Assembly (NCBI RefSeq): GCF_037893015.1
Contig: NC_133663.1
Location: 124,001 to 188,000, forward strand
Source: Macrotis lagotis
Taxonomy: Eukaryota > Chordata > Mammalia > Peramelemorphia > Peramelidae
Direction: 5' to 3'
DNA length: 64,000 nucleotides
The notes beneath the pieces were generated by a model, which saw only the letters and a list, made by a program, of their open reading frames with translations, made no database searches and had not been told where the DNA came from. Within the stretch, counting starts at the first letter, position 1; each line of letters begins with the position of its first letter. Below are positions 37,494-50,797 of the stretch, piece after piece. The translations under genes were made by a program, and so were the position numbers.

Positions 37494-38738
37494 TTTCTCC
37501 AATTTATTCATGTAAGCATTTAGGGCTATAATATATCCCCTGAGAGTTGCTTTGAATGAATCCCATAGGTTTTGGTATATTGTTTCATTATTATCATTAT
37601 CTAGGATAAAATGGTTAATACTTTCTATAATTTGTTTTTTGGTCCACTCATTTTTTTAAAATGAAGTTATTCAGTTTCAAATTTGTTCTGGGTCTATATC
37701 TCCTTGGCCCAGTATTGCATATGACTTTTATTGCATTGTGATCTGAGAAAGGTGTACTATTTCTACCTTTCTGCAGTTGATCATTAGGTTTTTATGTCCT
37801 AGTACATGGTCAATTTTTGTATAAGTTCCATGTACTGCAGAGAAAAAGGTATATTCCTTTCTATCTCCATTCAGTTTCCTCCATAAGTCTACCATATCTA
37901 ATTTTTCTAACAATCTATTTACCTCCTTAACTTCTTTCTTGTTTATTTTATGATTCAATTTATCTAGATCTGATAGCAGGAAGTTGAGGTCTCCCACTAG
38001 TAGAGTTTTGCTATCTATGTCTTCCTGTAGTTCTTTCAGCTTCTCCTCTAAGAATTTGGGTGCTGTCCCACTGGGTGCATATATATTCAATATTGAAATG
38101 CCTTTATTGTCTATGGTACCTTTTAGGAGGATAAAGTTTCCTTCCTTATCTCTTTTAACGCTATCTATTTTTGCTGCTGCTTTGTCTGAGATAAGGATTG
38201 CTACCCCTGCTTTTTTTTACTTCGGCTGAAGCAAAATATATTTTGCTCCAACCTTTTACCTTTACTCTATATGTATCTCTCTGCTTCAAATGAGTTTCTT
38301 GTAAGCAGCATATTGTAGGATTCTGGTTTTTAATCCACTCTGCTATTTGTTTACATTTTAAGGGAGAGTTCATCCCATTCACATTCAAGGTTATGATTAC
38401 TAATTCTTTATTGCCCTCCGTGCTATCTTCCCTGTTTGTATTTTCCCCCTTCCCCCCCTTTATCCATATTCCTCAGTATTTTGTTTCTGAATACCACCCC
38501 CTTCAGCGTGTTTGCCCTCCTATATCACACCCTCCCCTTTCTTTCCCCTTTCCCTTTTTCCCCTTCCCTTCCTTTTGTTATTTCCCCTTTTCCCCCCACT
38601 CCTCTTCCCTTTCTACATCCCCCCTCCCCTTTTAACTGAATATGTGTAGATTGACTTTAAGCCAAGTCCGATGAGAAGAAGATTCAGGTGTTTCTCAACT
38701 GTGCCTGTCTTCCCTCCGCCATCTTGGCCAGAAATCCT
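37494..38738 (-). mobile_element. Nested L1 insertion, 5' end kept, ORF1 missing, 3' truncated
   Basis: On the minus strand it starts with an L1 5' end (GGCCAAGATGGCGGAG), passes within about 100 bases into the purine-rich inter-ORF spacer, then ORF2 endonuclease (NVNGMNSPLKCKQIAEWIKN at about 38388, LLVGDLNFLLSDLDKL at about 38000). ORF1 is absent. It ends without a poly(A). The direct repeat GACAAGCCATTCCTC flanks it at 37479-37493 and 38739-38753. Confidence 0.82.
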
Positions 38739-39229
38739 GACAAGCCATTCCTCAATGACAAATGATCAAAGGATTTGCAAAGACAATTTACAGATAAGGA
38801 AATCAAAGCAATCCATAGTCTTATGAAAAATTGCTCTAAATCACTAATTATTAGAGAAATGCAAATTAAAACATCTCTTAAGTACCACCTCACACCTCTC
38901 AGGCTGGCCAATATGACCAAGAAGGACAGTGATCAATGTTGGAAGGGATGTGGGAAATCTGGGACACTGATATATTGTTGGTGGAGCTGTGAACTCATCC
39001 AACCTTTCTGGAAAGAAATTTGGAATTATGCCTAAAAGGCAACAAAAATGTGCATCCCCTTTGATCCAGCAATACCACTACTGCCTACTACCCTAACCCT
39101 GAAGAGATGCTAAAAAAAAGGGCAAAAACATCACTTGTACAAAAATGTTCATAGCAGCTCTCTTTGTAGTGGCAAAGAAATGGAAACAGAGAATGCCTAT
39201 CAATGGGGGAATGGCTTAACAAACTGTGG

Positions 39230-39268
<39 letters not shown>

Positions 39269-39308
39269 ATATATATATATATATATGGAATATGTGTGTG
39301 TGTGTGAT
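39230..39308. repeat. (TA)n/(GT)n microsatellite inside L1 3' UTR
   Basis: Expanded from the normal L1 motif GGTATATGTATGTCATGG, whose unexpanded form is visible reversed near 34527. Confidence 0.88.
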
Positions 39309-40167
39309 GGAACACTATTAGGAATTTGGGGAAGCCTGGAAGGATTTGCATGAACTGATGCTGAGTGAGATGAGCAGAACCAGAAGAACATTGTACACCC
39401 TAACAGCAACATGGGAGTGATAATCAACCTTAATGAACTTGCTCATACCAACAGGGCATCAATCAGGCATAATTTTGGGATGTCTGCGATGGAGAATGCC
39501 ATCTATACCCTAAGAAAGAATTGTGGAGTTTGAACAAAGACCAAAGACTTTCTATGTACCTTTAATTTAATTTTTTTTAAAAAACTGTCTTATTATGTAA
39601 TAATTCTGCTATATCTCATACTATATGTTTCTTCTTTAAGGATATGATTTCTCTCTCATCACATTCAACTTAGATCAATGCATACTACAGTAATGATGTA
39701 AAGACTAACAAACTGCTTTCTGTGGGGGTGGGGGAGGGAAGCAAGATTGGGGCAAAAATTGTAAAACTGAAAATAAATAAAACCTTTCTAAAATTAAAAA
39801 AAATGTATGCCATATACAAAAGAAAGCAATCACAAAGCAAAGGTATAATCTGTTTTGGTAATGACACATCATCTCCAAAGTGAACTCAGGCCCTCAATGC
39901 AAGATCAGATAACTCTTCTTCACTTGCCTTAGAATCATTTCATCAGTGCAACTCAGATTCTGAATAATAAAATCTCATTAGAATCTTCATGTTTTCCATC
40001 CAGATAAGAGCTCATTTCAGCCATTTAGGGAAAAAACTAGGACTTTTCTTTAACTTTGTCTTTTAAGTGATCTCATAAAACTTTCCCCTAGAATAGGGAG
40101 GAATTCCCACTGTTCTAGTTAGCTTCTCACAAACTCATCACAGAATTTTTTAAAGAATATATCACTT

Positions 40168-40318
40168 GGGTGGCTAAGTGGAGCAGTGGATAAAGCACCC
40201 ACCCTGGAGTCAGCAGTACCTGAGTTCAAATCCAGCCTCAGACAATAATTACCTAGCTGTGTGGCCTTGGGCAAGCCACTTGACCCCATTGCCTTGCAAA
40301 AACTTAAAAAAAGAAAAA
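40168..40318 (+). mobile_element. WSINE1-like SINE, first of a same-site pair
   Basis: Forward copy lying between two copies of AAGAATATATCACTT (40153 and 40320). Confidence 0.9.
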
Positions 40319-40335
40319 AAAGAATATATCACTTA

Positions 40336-40483
40336 GGGGCATCTAGGTAGCATAGTAGATTTAGTACCAGCCCTAAAGTCAGAAGGACCTGAGTTCTAAT
40401 CCTGCCTCACATACTTAATAATTACCTAGCTATGTGACCTTGGACAAGTCACCTAACCCCATTACCTTGCAAAAAAGAAAAAA
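40336..40483 (+). mobile_element. WSINE1-like SINE, second of a same-site pair
   Basis: More diverged forward copy (GGGGCATCTAGGTAGCATAG), followed by a third target copy, AAGAACATATCACTT. Confidence 0.9.
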
Positions 40484-40776
40484 GAACATATCACTTTCAT
40501 CAGTCTAATAAGGAAAAAATCTCACATCATATCCCTTTTTCCCCCCCCACAGACAGAACACAAACTTTCTTCCTGATTCCATAGGGAGACATTTTTCAGC
40601 TTTTTCTCAATTGATCATTAGGCCTTTCCCGCTGATAATTTCAAGTGTTAACTCTAACACTCATAAAGGTTGAGAATTCCCCGTGCTTCAGTTTCCTCTT
40701 ATAAACTGATAATGGCTAGACCAGAGGAATTCTGAAGCATCCTTCAGTTCTCTGTCCTATACTTTTGAAAATTTAG

Positions 40777-40950
<174 letters not shown>

Positions 40951-40960
40951 TAGGGTTCAA

Positions 40961-40963
<3 letters not shown>

Positions 40964-41015
<52 letters not shown>
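40964..41015. repeat. (ATT)n microsatellite
   Basis: About 17 ATT units in the intron between the KRAB-A and KRAB-B exons; absent from unit 1. Confidence 0.92.
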
Positions 41016-41129
41016 GTAAAGTGAAAAATGCTGGTTTCCCAGGTCTGAAAGACAGGGTCCTCCCACTGTCCAATTTTCCTGTCAATGATGGTTTCATTGT
41101 GTGATAAGAACCTGAGGCTTGCTTCTGTT

Positions 41130-41430
41130 GCAGTGATGATGTTTGTCTTTTGTTCTCAAAGAAGATCACAACATCAGGGAGGATGGTGCCATGACAAACA
41201 CATGAATTGGATTGGGAGGGACAGAACTTTGCTAAGTCATCAGTCTCCCTTTCTCTGGGATCAGAGGCCAGATGTAAATAAGAGAACTGGGAATAGCAAG
41301 GCAATCGGGTTAAGTGGCTTTTCCAAGGTCTCACAGCTAGTTAATGTCAAGTAAATGTCTGAAGCTGAATTCAACCTCTTGTCCTCCTGACTGTAAGACC
41401 AGTGCTCTCAACAACACCATCTAGCTGCCA
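41130..41430 (-). mobile_element. Long marsupial SINE with conserved internal block, antisense
   Basis: Runs from TGTCTTTTGTTCTCAAAGAA through CAACATCAGGGAGG to a reversed tRNA-like head. It shares its plan with 51750, 54955 and 62868 and is absent at the same point in unit 1. Confidence 0.75.
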
Positions 41431-41665
41431 GGTCAAAGACCAAGTCAGTATGGAAGCTTCTCCAATGTGGAACTAATCTCAGAAGTTACTTAGTCTAAAC
41501 AATATTTCCATTATCATCACTGATGAAGGAGTTCAGGTACATTTGCTTGAACAAAATGGAGTGATTCTGAAAGTAGAGCAGCTCTGGATCCATAGCCCTT
41601 TCCCTACAGAGAACTAAATTACAGGTTTTTCTCCAAGCTCTTCGTAACTGATTCCTCCTGCCCAG

Positions 41666-41761
41666 GACTTCCTATTCCCAGAGAAGATGTCATCTCTTAT
41701 CTTGAGCAAAAGGATGCACCCTGGATGCTGGAGCAAGAAGGCCTGAGGAGCTGTGGTTCAG
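41666..41761 (+). pseudogene. Unit 2 KRAB-B exon (open)
   Basis: The 96-nt exon is bounded by CCCAG and G|GTGAGT. It encodes GLPIPREDVISYLEQ and APWMLEQEG. The frame from KRAB-A is kept. It is nearly identical in plan to unit 1 4996-5091. Confidence 0.85.
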
Positions 41762-41871
41762 GTGAGTGAAGTGAAGGCAGGTGTGAGAAAGCTGGGATTG
41801 TAAAAGGTTTGTATGTGTTAGATTTGGGGACAGGAGAGCCTGCCTTGAATTTCTTTTTCAGATCTTTAAGT

Positions 41872-41995
41872 ATTGACTTCCTGGGCAAGTCCCTGAATCA
41901 GTGAATAGCCTCATTTTCCTCATCTGTAAAATGAGGGGATTGGATTCCAATGTCTTTCAGCTCTCTTTCAGTGCTCAATCTATGATCCTCTAAGA
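41872..41995 (+). repeat. MIR-like fragment
   Basis: CTCATTTTCCTCATCTGTAA and following sequence match 5185-5300 at the same distance from KRAB-B. Confidence 0.7.
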
Positions 41996-42069
41996 AGTCA
42001 TTGTTTGGAATTTTGGGGTATAGAACTTTCCAGGAAGTGTAAAAAAGGGGTTAGGCTCTCTACTGTGAA

Positions 42070-42210
42070 CTCTTCCTTAGATCTTCTTCAAGTCAACAAA
42101 CATTTATTAAGAGTCTGCAACTTGCCAGACTCTTAGCCCTGGGGACATAAAGAGATGCAAGGACCTTCCCCTAGTCTCATGGAGCTCACAATCTTGAGGC
42201 GCAGACCACA
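42070..42210. repeat. Ancient interspersed repeat fragment (family uncertain)
   Basis: CAACAAACATTTATTAAGAG and GGGGACATAAAGAGA match 5350-5480 at the equivalent place. Confidence 0.5.
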
Positions 42211-43250
42211 TACCAACAATTATGTAGAAGCCCACCAAGGACAGGATAAATTGGAGCTGATCAAGAGAGGGAAGGCCCTAAAGTGAAGGAGGACTAGCAA
42301 AGGCTTTTTGTGGAAGGTGACCTCTAGCTGGGGCTTCAAGGAAGGCAGTACAAGCCTTCTGTGCAATAAGGATAGGGAGGAAAAGTCTCAGGGTCAGGAG
42401 GTAGAGTATTCTGTTCGCAGATCAGAAAGGAGGCCCCTACCCCTGGATTATGGAGGAGAAATGGGGTGAAAGAGATGATGTAGCCTAAATTTGTAGGAGG
42501 ACCAGGCAGCCTGGTTTCCTGATTTTCATATGAGGAATGAAGCTGCTGCTATCCTTGGAAGTCATCCAAGGCTTATATTTGCATCAATCATCAGCCTGAG
42601 TCATGATCTCTGTGGCTCAATCTCTGTTCCATTCTTGGAAAATCATGTAAGTGACCAGGTTCATATAAGTGACCGGGGAAGTAGATTGCCAGGTGCTTCA
42701 TATAGGACATCCTTCAGGGGGCCTAAAGAGTAGCCTCTGTGATCTTCAGGGTTGGGTCTAATCAGGTTCCCTCTGGATTAGAACCTGACAAAGGTGATTA
42801 CTTAAAGATGGTTGAGTGCAAGCGAAAAACAAAAATATGACTGAGGCCAGAACATGCATTTGACAACTAGGGGAAAGACCAGAATGCAAGGACTGAGGGT
42901 AAAACCTGGCTCCTGGTGTCAGCCTGGGGCCCAGTCAGTTCATCAATCAATAAACATTGATTAAACACCTTCTGTTGTCAGCCACTGTGCTAAGCCCTGA
43001 GCATTCAAAGGAAGGTAAAAGACAGTCCTTGCTGTCTACTATACAAACATGGAGAGGTTTCAGAAAAAATAAGGAGATAATGAATCTTATTCTTAGCTGA
43101 TCTATTCAAAAAGAGTATTTGGATTGGAAATACATATAGTTCAACAAGAAAATAAGGAAATATGAGGAGTGAGTGTAATAATGGTTTCAGAAGGTGAGCA
43201 AAATTAGGGAAGAAATAGTAGAAATCAAAATAATAATAGCACACACTTTT
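42210..43250. other. Unit 2 intron 3, no gene
   Basis: This is the counterpart of 5480-7130. An extra old repeat fragment (42930-43045, AATCAATAAACATTGATTAA) is present. No exon is seen. Confidence 0.6.
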
Positions 43251-43480
43251 GTTGTTTGTTCAGTTATTTCTCACTCTTTGTGTGACCCTATTTAGGTTTT
43301 TCTTGACTAAGATATTAGAATGGTTTACTATGTTCTATTCCAGTTCATTTTACAGATGAGTAAACTGAAAGAGTTATGTAACTTGTCTAGAATCAAACAG
43401 CTAGTGTCTGAGGCCATAGTTGAATTCCAGAAGACGAATCCTGTTAACTTTAGGCCTGCTTCTCTATCTACTGAACAAAA
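43250..43480 (-). mobile_element. CORE-SINE (MAR1-like), antisense
   Basis: TTTCTCACTCTTTGTGTGAC and TTTTACAGATGAGTAAACTG; third paralogous copy with 7134 and 22518. Confidence 0.75.
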
Positions 43481-43499
43481 TAGCTAGCATTAATATTGC

Positions 43500-43690
43500 A
43501 CTGACTATGGGCCATGGTCTTTATAAATATTACCTCAATAGATCTTCATAATGAACCTAGCAGTTAGGTACAATTATTAAGTCCATTTGACAGACAAAGA
43601 AAGTGAGGCAAAGAGAGGTCTTTGACTAGGGGTCACAGGTCTGGCAAATTGATGGGATTGGATTAGTCCCAGCATGCTTTCATTGTAGTT
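43500..43690 (-). mobile_element. MIR-like SINE, antisense
   Basis: Third paralogous copy with 7905 and 22910; contains GACAGACAAAGAAAGTGAGG. Confidence 0.7.
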
Positions 43691-43989
43691 CTAGTTGTAG
43701 TCTGATTTTTAAACCAAACACACTGAAAAAGCTCACACACGCATGGGCTGAAAATGGGAGAAGACTTGAGCAAGTTCTCGTGCTAAGGGATGAAAATGCA
43801 TTTTTTTGGCTTTGTTTTTAGCTCCCTATCCAGTCAGTAAAATGAATTTCTGGTTACTATATAAAAGATTTATTTTAGTATTGGCTCATGACAAGTTCTA
43901 TATTAAATGATAAATTATCTTGGTCAATTGCACATATTACTTTGCTGTTGCCATTTTTAAATAATGTTTATTTCTTTTTTATATAGGGT

Positions 43990-44139
43990 GTTTTTTTTTT
44001 TTTGCAAGGCAATGGGGTTAAGTGGCTTGCCCAAGGCCACACAGCTAGGTAATTATTAAGTGTCTGAGACCGGATTTGAACTCAGGTACTCCTGACTCCA
44101 GGGCCGGTGCTCTCTCCACTGTGTCACCTAGCCACCTCT
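43990..44139 (-). mobile_element. WSINE1-like SINE with target duplication
   Basis: Reverse copy flanked by AATGTTTATTTCT on both sides; absent from units 1 and the orphan intron at this point. Confidence 0.92.
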
Positions 44140-44591
44140 AACAATGTTTATTTCTAAAATCACCTTGGTAAGGATAGAATTTCTTCAGACTTCAGTTTCT
44201 TTTTTCTGTTACTGACAAACAAGCAATCTCTTACTGAAATTCTACTGAAGGACTAATCTGCCAAACAATTCCTTTGACAGACCACCAGAGCAATAGTCAC
44301 ATAAGTGGAAGACAGGCTAAAGTAAGGAGGGTCTGTGCTTGTAGGTGAAAATTTGCAGGTGAATGATGAACATTGCTGAACTTTGGATACAATTCAATAT
44401 CTGGTTGAAAGAATACATTGCACTTAGTCTGAAGCACAGGGTATGATGTAATCATGCTGAAATCCCCAAAAGCATTATGTGCTTGATCATGCTGGTTTGG
44501 AATCATTGCAGAAGGAATGGAGGGAAAGGTGTATAATTATGTGTATGCATAAGTGACTGAAAGTATATTTAGTATTTGTTCCTATTAACAG

Positions 44592-46139
<1,548 letters not shown>

Positions 46140-46140
<1 letters not shown>

Positions 46141-47560
46141 GATCTCAACAGCTTCTAAGCTGATTAACTCGCTAGTTCAGGTCACCTGAAAAGTGCTTCT
46201 TTTCTGCTAAAAAACCTCCTACAAAAATTGATTGTAACACCATTTTAAATATACTTTGCTGACAACCAGATCAAATAGTGAAAGTTAGTTCAAACCTTAT
46301 GTCTCTAGTACTAGATAATCAAATTTGGAATCTTTCAGATCAGATAATTTACATTTTTTAATTTAGCCAGTTACCAAGTTGGTACAGTCAAGAAACTCAG
46401 ATGTAAACTGAAAATCAGAACCCAACTGGCACTATTATTATTATTTATTATTTGGCACCCCATTAGGAGTATGAAATTCTGCTCAAGAATTAATAGCAGA
46501 ATATGTTTATAAGATGAACTCTAATACAAAAAAAGAATTCATTTAAACATTGCCAGATTAACTTTAGTTGTAATAAATGTTCCAGGATGGGATATGTGAA
46601 TACATTGACTAGTCAATTGTAAAACAGTGCACATTAAGTAAATTATTTATAATAAAACAGTTTCAACTTCTAACCATGTTCAAATGAATAGGCCCTAGGA
46701 AATGTGGATGTCTTTTTATGTCACTCATAAGATAGACAAGCTATTCTTCTCTTGAGATCATTAAATGTGCTTTTCATTCACATAGAACTTAGACCATGAG
46801 GATATTATCCTCATGAAATAACAGAATTATATCCTTGTTTCACATTTATTTCCATAATTTACCTAATTATCTTCATAGCATTATGAGAAATCAAGGACTT
46901 TATCTTATATAGAATTATAGAACTAGTAAAAGACCAGTGGCAAGACTCAGTACTTAATTACTTTGTTATTTGCAATACAGAAAAGACTAAAATTCTAGAA
47001 TAGCTCAGATCTAACACCTGCATCTCACTATAGTAACTCAGATGTAGCTCAGCATTAACCCAAAAGGTCTGCTGAGTATCTAATATAATAGGAATTTGCC
47101 ATAAAAGAAGTGACATAGTTACATAGGAATTGAATCTTTACATGTGAGAAATTCAAACACTAATTTGACTCTCACCATGGAATGACAACAAATTCATATC
47201 AAAACAGCAAGATCATTCCAACTTGCAGTTTATTACAGTAATTCAGATGCCTTAAAATTAGTCTAATACCTAATAGATTCAGTATTGCAATGGCAAGCTT
47301 CTGCTTTCTCTACCCTAATTACAAAAATTTGCTGAGAATTTTAAGCAGGGGCATAGTTCTCACAGCATCAAAACTGGTCCTCTAGGCCTGTACCACTCTA
47401 AGTAATCTAGTATATGGAATCAGGTGTCCAGATTTCTCCTATGGGAAAATTAATTAAGAGTCCAACTTTAACCTTCCCAACATAACCATATTCCTAGGCT
47501 ACATATTCATCAGCATTAGATTGCAGTTGTCACTGCCATTGCCTACTAACTCCTGATGGT
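46140..47560. other. Unit 2 3' flank, shared with unit 1
   Basis: Parallel to 18720-20510. No gene is seen. Unlike unit 1 it has no SINE here, so it preserves the pre-insertion state. Confidence 0.68.
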
Positions 47561-48100
47561 TTTGTTTTATTTGTTTAGTTAGTATTTTATTTTTCCCTAA
47601 TTAGATATAAAAGCGTTTTTTAACACTCATTTTTAAAACTTTTAGATCCAAATTCCTTCCCAATTCCCCTCTCCATATTCCATTGAGAAGGCAAGCAATT
47701 CACTATAGACCATATATATGTAGTTATGCTAAACATTTTTATGATAGTCTTGTTGTGGAAAAAAATATATAGCAAAAAAAGAAAAAAAGCAAACCTTTCC
47801 CATAACCCTATCCCTAAAATAAAAGTAGAAAGTAGGCTTCAAACTATTCAGACACCATCAGTTCTTTTTCTGTGGATGCACAGCCTATTTTTTAAGCAAA
47901 TTCTCCAAAGTTATCTTGGATCATCATGTAGCTGAGACTAGCCGAGTCATTCATAGCTGAGCTTCTTGCAATATTACTGTTATTTTATATACAGTGCATT
48001 TCACTTTGCATCGGTTGTTGTAAATCCAGGTTTTTTGGAAAGCATCCTCCTCATCATTTCTTACAGCAGAATAGCTTTCTATCACCACCAGATTTTATCC
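47560..48100 (-). mobile_element. L1 3' region fragment, antisense
   Basis: CATTTCACTTTGCATCGGTT and TCATTTCTTACAGCAGAATA match the L1 3' UTR seen at 21120-21200 and 61150-61230. Confidence 0.65.
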
Positions 48101-48159
48101 TGGCAGTCCTGTGTAGGAGGAAGGTCTGAGACCCAGAGCAGGGTAAAAGAGGGAGAGAT

Positions 48160-48175
48160 GGGGGGGGGGGGGGGG
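48160..48175 (+). repeat. Poly-G run (16)
   Basis: Uninterrupted G run in a purine-rich stretch. Confidence 0.95.
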
Positions 48176-48414
48176 AGGCAGAGCTTCCAGGAATAATCTG
48201 CCTGGTGGATGGTGGCCTAGCTGGAGTTCTATCTTGTGGTGGGATTTACAGGTCCAGGAGGAGCCTGGAGGAAGAAAGAAGTTATTGGGCTCTTAAGGAA
48301 AACTCAAGTACTAGGGAGCAGGAAAAACTTTTTCCCCCCCGGAAGGTGAGTTGTTAACTGAAAGACCAGGGCTCTGAGGTGAGAAGGGAGAACATTCTAA
48401 GCATTAAAGATGGA

Positions 48415-48568
48415 GGGATGGCTAGGTGGTGCAGTGGATAGAGCACCGGCCCTGGAGTCAGGAGTACCTGAGTTCAAATCCAGCCTCAGACACCCAATAA
48501 TTATCTAGCTGTGTGGCCTTGGGCAAAGCACTTAACCCCATTGCCTTGCAAAAAAAGAAAAAAAAAGA
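48415..48568 (+). mobile_element. WSINE1-like SINE
   Basis: Forward copy with an AAAAAAAGAAAAAAAAAG-type tail. Confidence 0.9.
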
Positions 48569-48849
48569 TAACCATTGGAAAGGCATGGAGTCAAGAGATG
48601 GAGGGTCATGACCATGAATCAGTCAGGACAATATCTCTGGGTCAGAGAGGAAGTGAAGTATAAAACCAGAAAGGGGGGGTGGTGGAGAACATGGTCCAGA
48701 GATCCTTGCTCAGGTTCCCTTTGGAGGAAAGAACTCATCCTGGAACACTAGGAATTGAGCAGGGTGGAACCCTTAGGACTGGGAACACTAACTCAAAGTG
48801 GGCTGGCTATAAGCAGGAATCCTAGGAGCTGAGATTACTGCCCTCTGCC

Positions 48850-49370
48850 AGTCAGCTCTCCAGGTACAGGTTCTATTTAAGGCTGGATCCTATAAGTCAC
48901 TGGGTTCCTGCTGGCTCCCCTTTCCTTTGGGCCTCATGCTCTCCCTCTACCTCCTGGTGGGTGTTATGTCTAGCTGTCAGGCATAGTCTTTCCTTCTAAG
49001 TCTAGCTCCTGCTTGGGTTCTGCCCCTGAATCTTAGGTTTTGTTTTATTTTGTTTTTTGCAAGGCAATGGGTTAAGTGACTTGCCCAAGGCCACACAGCT
49101 ATGTAATTATGAAGTGTCTGATGTCGGATTTGAACTCAGGTCCTCCTGACCCTAGGGCCGGTGCTCTATCCATTGCACCACCTAGCCACCCCCCTGCCCC
49201 TGCATCTTAACCAGATTCCCAATTATATCCAAAATGCCCCAGAGTACCATCCCAACTTCACCATTGGGTTACATTTTCTCAACCTTCAGGCTCGAAGAGA
49301 CCCTGATGTCCTGTATCCCTGACTCTAGTTCCTGGTTAGAGGTTCAGTTTTCCTGCCTTCATTTCAGGCC
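48850..49370 (+). repeat. Possible worn KZNF 5' module fragment
   Basis: ATTGGGTTACATTTTCTCAA at 49262 and the surrounding order resemble 28970-29040 of unit 3. No exon or donor can be placed. A SINE interrupts it. Confidence 0.35.
49037..49192 (-). mobile_element. WSINE1-like SINE with target duplication
   Basis: Reverse copy flanked by CTGCCCCTGAATCTTA and CTGCCCCTGCATCTTA. Confidence 0.92.
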
Positions 49371-49374
49371 CAAT

Positions 49375-50300
49375 GAGAATTGAAAATTAAAGAAAAGGGC
49401 ATGCATGCTTGGTTCTTTGAGTATTTATTGGGAAAGACTACAGCATGAAACAGGGTAGCAATCACAAAAAGTGATGAGGGATACAGAGGCAGAGGATGTC
49501 ACTTATGAACAGGGAATGGGATGAAGGGAGGCAGAATGGGGAAGGGGATTAACCATGAATTAGAGATGGGGTTATAGGGGTGGTACAGTCCCCATGGAGG
49601 AGAATGAAGGCTGTGCGGTGGGGGGGGGAGTTTGAGGTTTCAGTTTTATGTTAGGGAGGTGGAGCAGGAGACAGTCCAACTCTTTTCTTGGAATCCATTC
49701 ATAACATACCCAGATCATCTCAAAGTCCTCCTCCCAAAGGATCTTTTGATGTCCTGTTGGTCTGGAGCTGAGGGGGTCTGCACTGGCCCTGGAATTTACA
49801 CATTCTAGGACCAGAACCCTTAAAAGCAGCATCTTCCAGATGGTCCTTGCTGAATCTACACATATTCCTAAGAAGGTGAATTTTATTTACCATAGGATAC
49901 AAAGTAGTTATTATAGGCTATTATGCTCCTTTGATCTTTAGGATGGTTTGTACATGACTTCCAGTTTCCCCTTTGCAATCTTATTTCCTGCTAAAAGGGG
50001 CTTTTAGGGTGAAGGGGGAGAAGGGAGAAGGGGAGGGAGTGACCAGGGTACAGGACAAGAGACACTTTTCACACAATCCACTCCCTGGTCTTCTGACCAC
50101 CATCCTGCACCACGATGTCTGAGAATTAAGCTAAACAAAATCACAGCAAGAACAATGATCTGTGATGGGTGAAAGGTGAACTAACTGCAGAAACAAAAGA
50201 TGGAGCTTTTGTGCATATGGATTTATTAAGTAATGTATACCAATTGCAGGTCTCCTGAACTAGGGACCAGACTTGGGGAGACAGACACATTAAAAGGAAA
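49375..50300. other. Unassigned intergenic sequence
   Basis: No SINE, L1 or KZNF similarity is visible to me, and short frames lack recognisable domains. A purine-rich block lies at 50000-50060. An old interspersed element is possible but unsupported. Confidence 0.4.
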
Positions 50301-50307
50301 TAATATG

Positions 50308-50450
50308 GGGCAGCTAGGCGGCATAGTGGATAAAGTACCGGCCCTGGAGTCAGGAGTACCTGGGTTCAAATACGGTCTCAAACACTTAATAATTACCTAG
50401 CTGTGTAGCCTTGGGCAAGCCACTTAACCCCATTTGCCTTGAAAAAAAAA
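50308..50450 (+). mobile_element. WSINE1-like SINE with target duplication
   Basis: Forward copy flanked by AAAAGGAAATAATAT on both sides. Confidence 0.93.
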
Positions 50451-50700
50451 AAGGAAATAATATACAGAAAATAAACCAGGATACAAGATTGCATTATCTG
50501 ATTTCTAATTGGGGAAAAAAAAAACTATGACTTTCTGAATTGTGAGGGAAAGAATGAAAAGGCGCAATTTCCTGAAATCAGAAAAAGGTACAATACTTCC
50601 TCCCCTACCCACCATTCCCTACATCCTCACAAAGCATTTGCTTTCAAAGGAACAGTGAAACGTTAACTGGCTGACTACTAAGGGGTCAGTTATCGATAAG

Positions 50701-50797
50701 ACATCGGAGGTGTTTGAGAAGTAGAACTGAGAGAAAAATCCTTGCATCTGATGCAAGGATTTTTCTCTCAGTTCTACTTCTCAAACACCTCCGATGT
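50701..50797. repeat. Perfect palindrome, 48-bp arms, 1-base spacer
   Basis: The arm at 50701-50748 (beginning ACATCGGAGG, ending CCTTGCATC) is answered without a mismatch by 50750-50797, with a single T between. The match stops exactly at both outer ends. Confidence 0.97.

Larger units (their letters stand above)
36986..39800 (+). mobile_element. L1, 5'-truncated, sense (ORF2 C-terminal half to 3' end), with nested insertion
   Basis: The left part encodes YWLRNREVDQWNRLGAIAGN and MTKEEMENITKNKLDNFDYI. The right part (38739 on) continues with the same ORF2 end and a 3' UTR ending in AAATAAATAAAACC and an A-run. The two halves are split by 37494-38738, and removing that insert restores the usual L1 order. 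It lies opposite in strand to the L1 at 34024-36840. Confidence 0.85.

Noticed and set aside
38393-38640. Pyrimidine-rich open frames (SPFPPFIH and the like)
   Set aside because: This is the L1 inter-ORF purine/pyrimidine spacer read on the wrong strand.
49375-50300. Possible LTR-type element
   Set aside because: There is a TTTATT motif and some GC-rich blocks, but I could find no paired long terminal repeats, primer-binding site or coding remnant, so no element is named.
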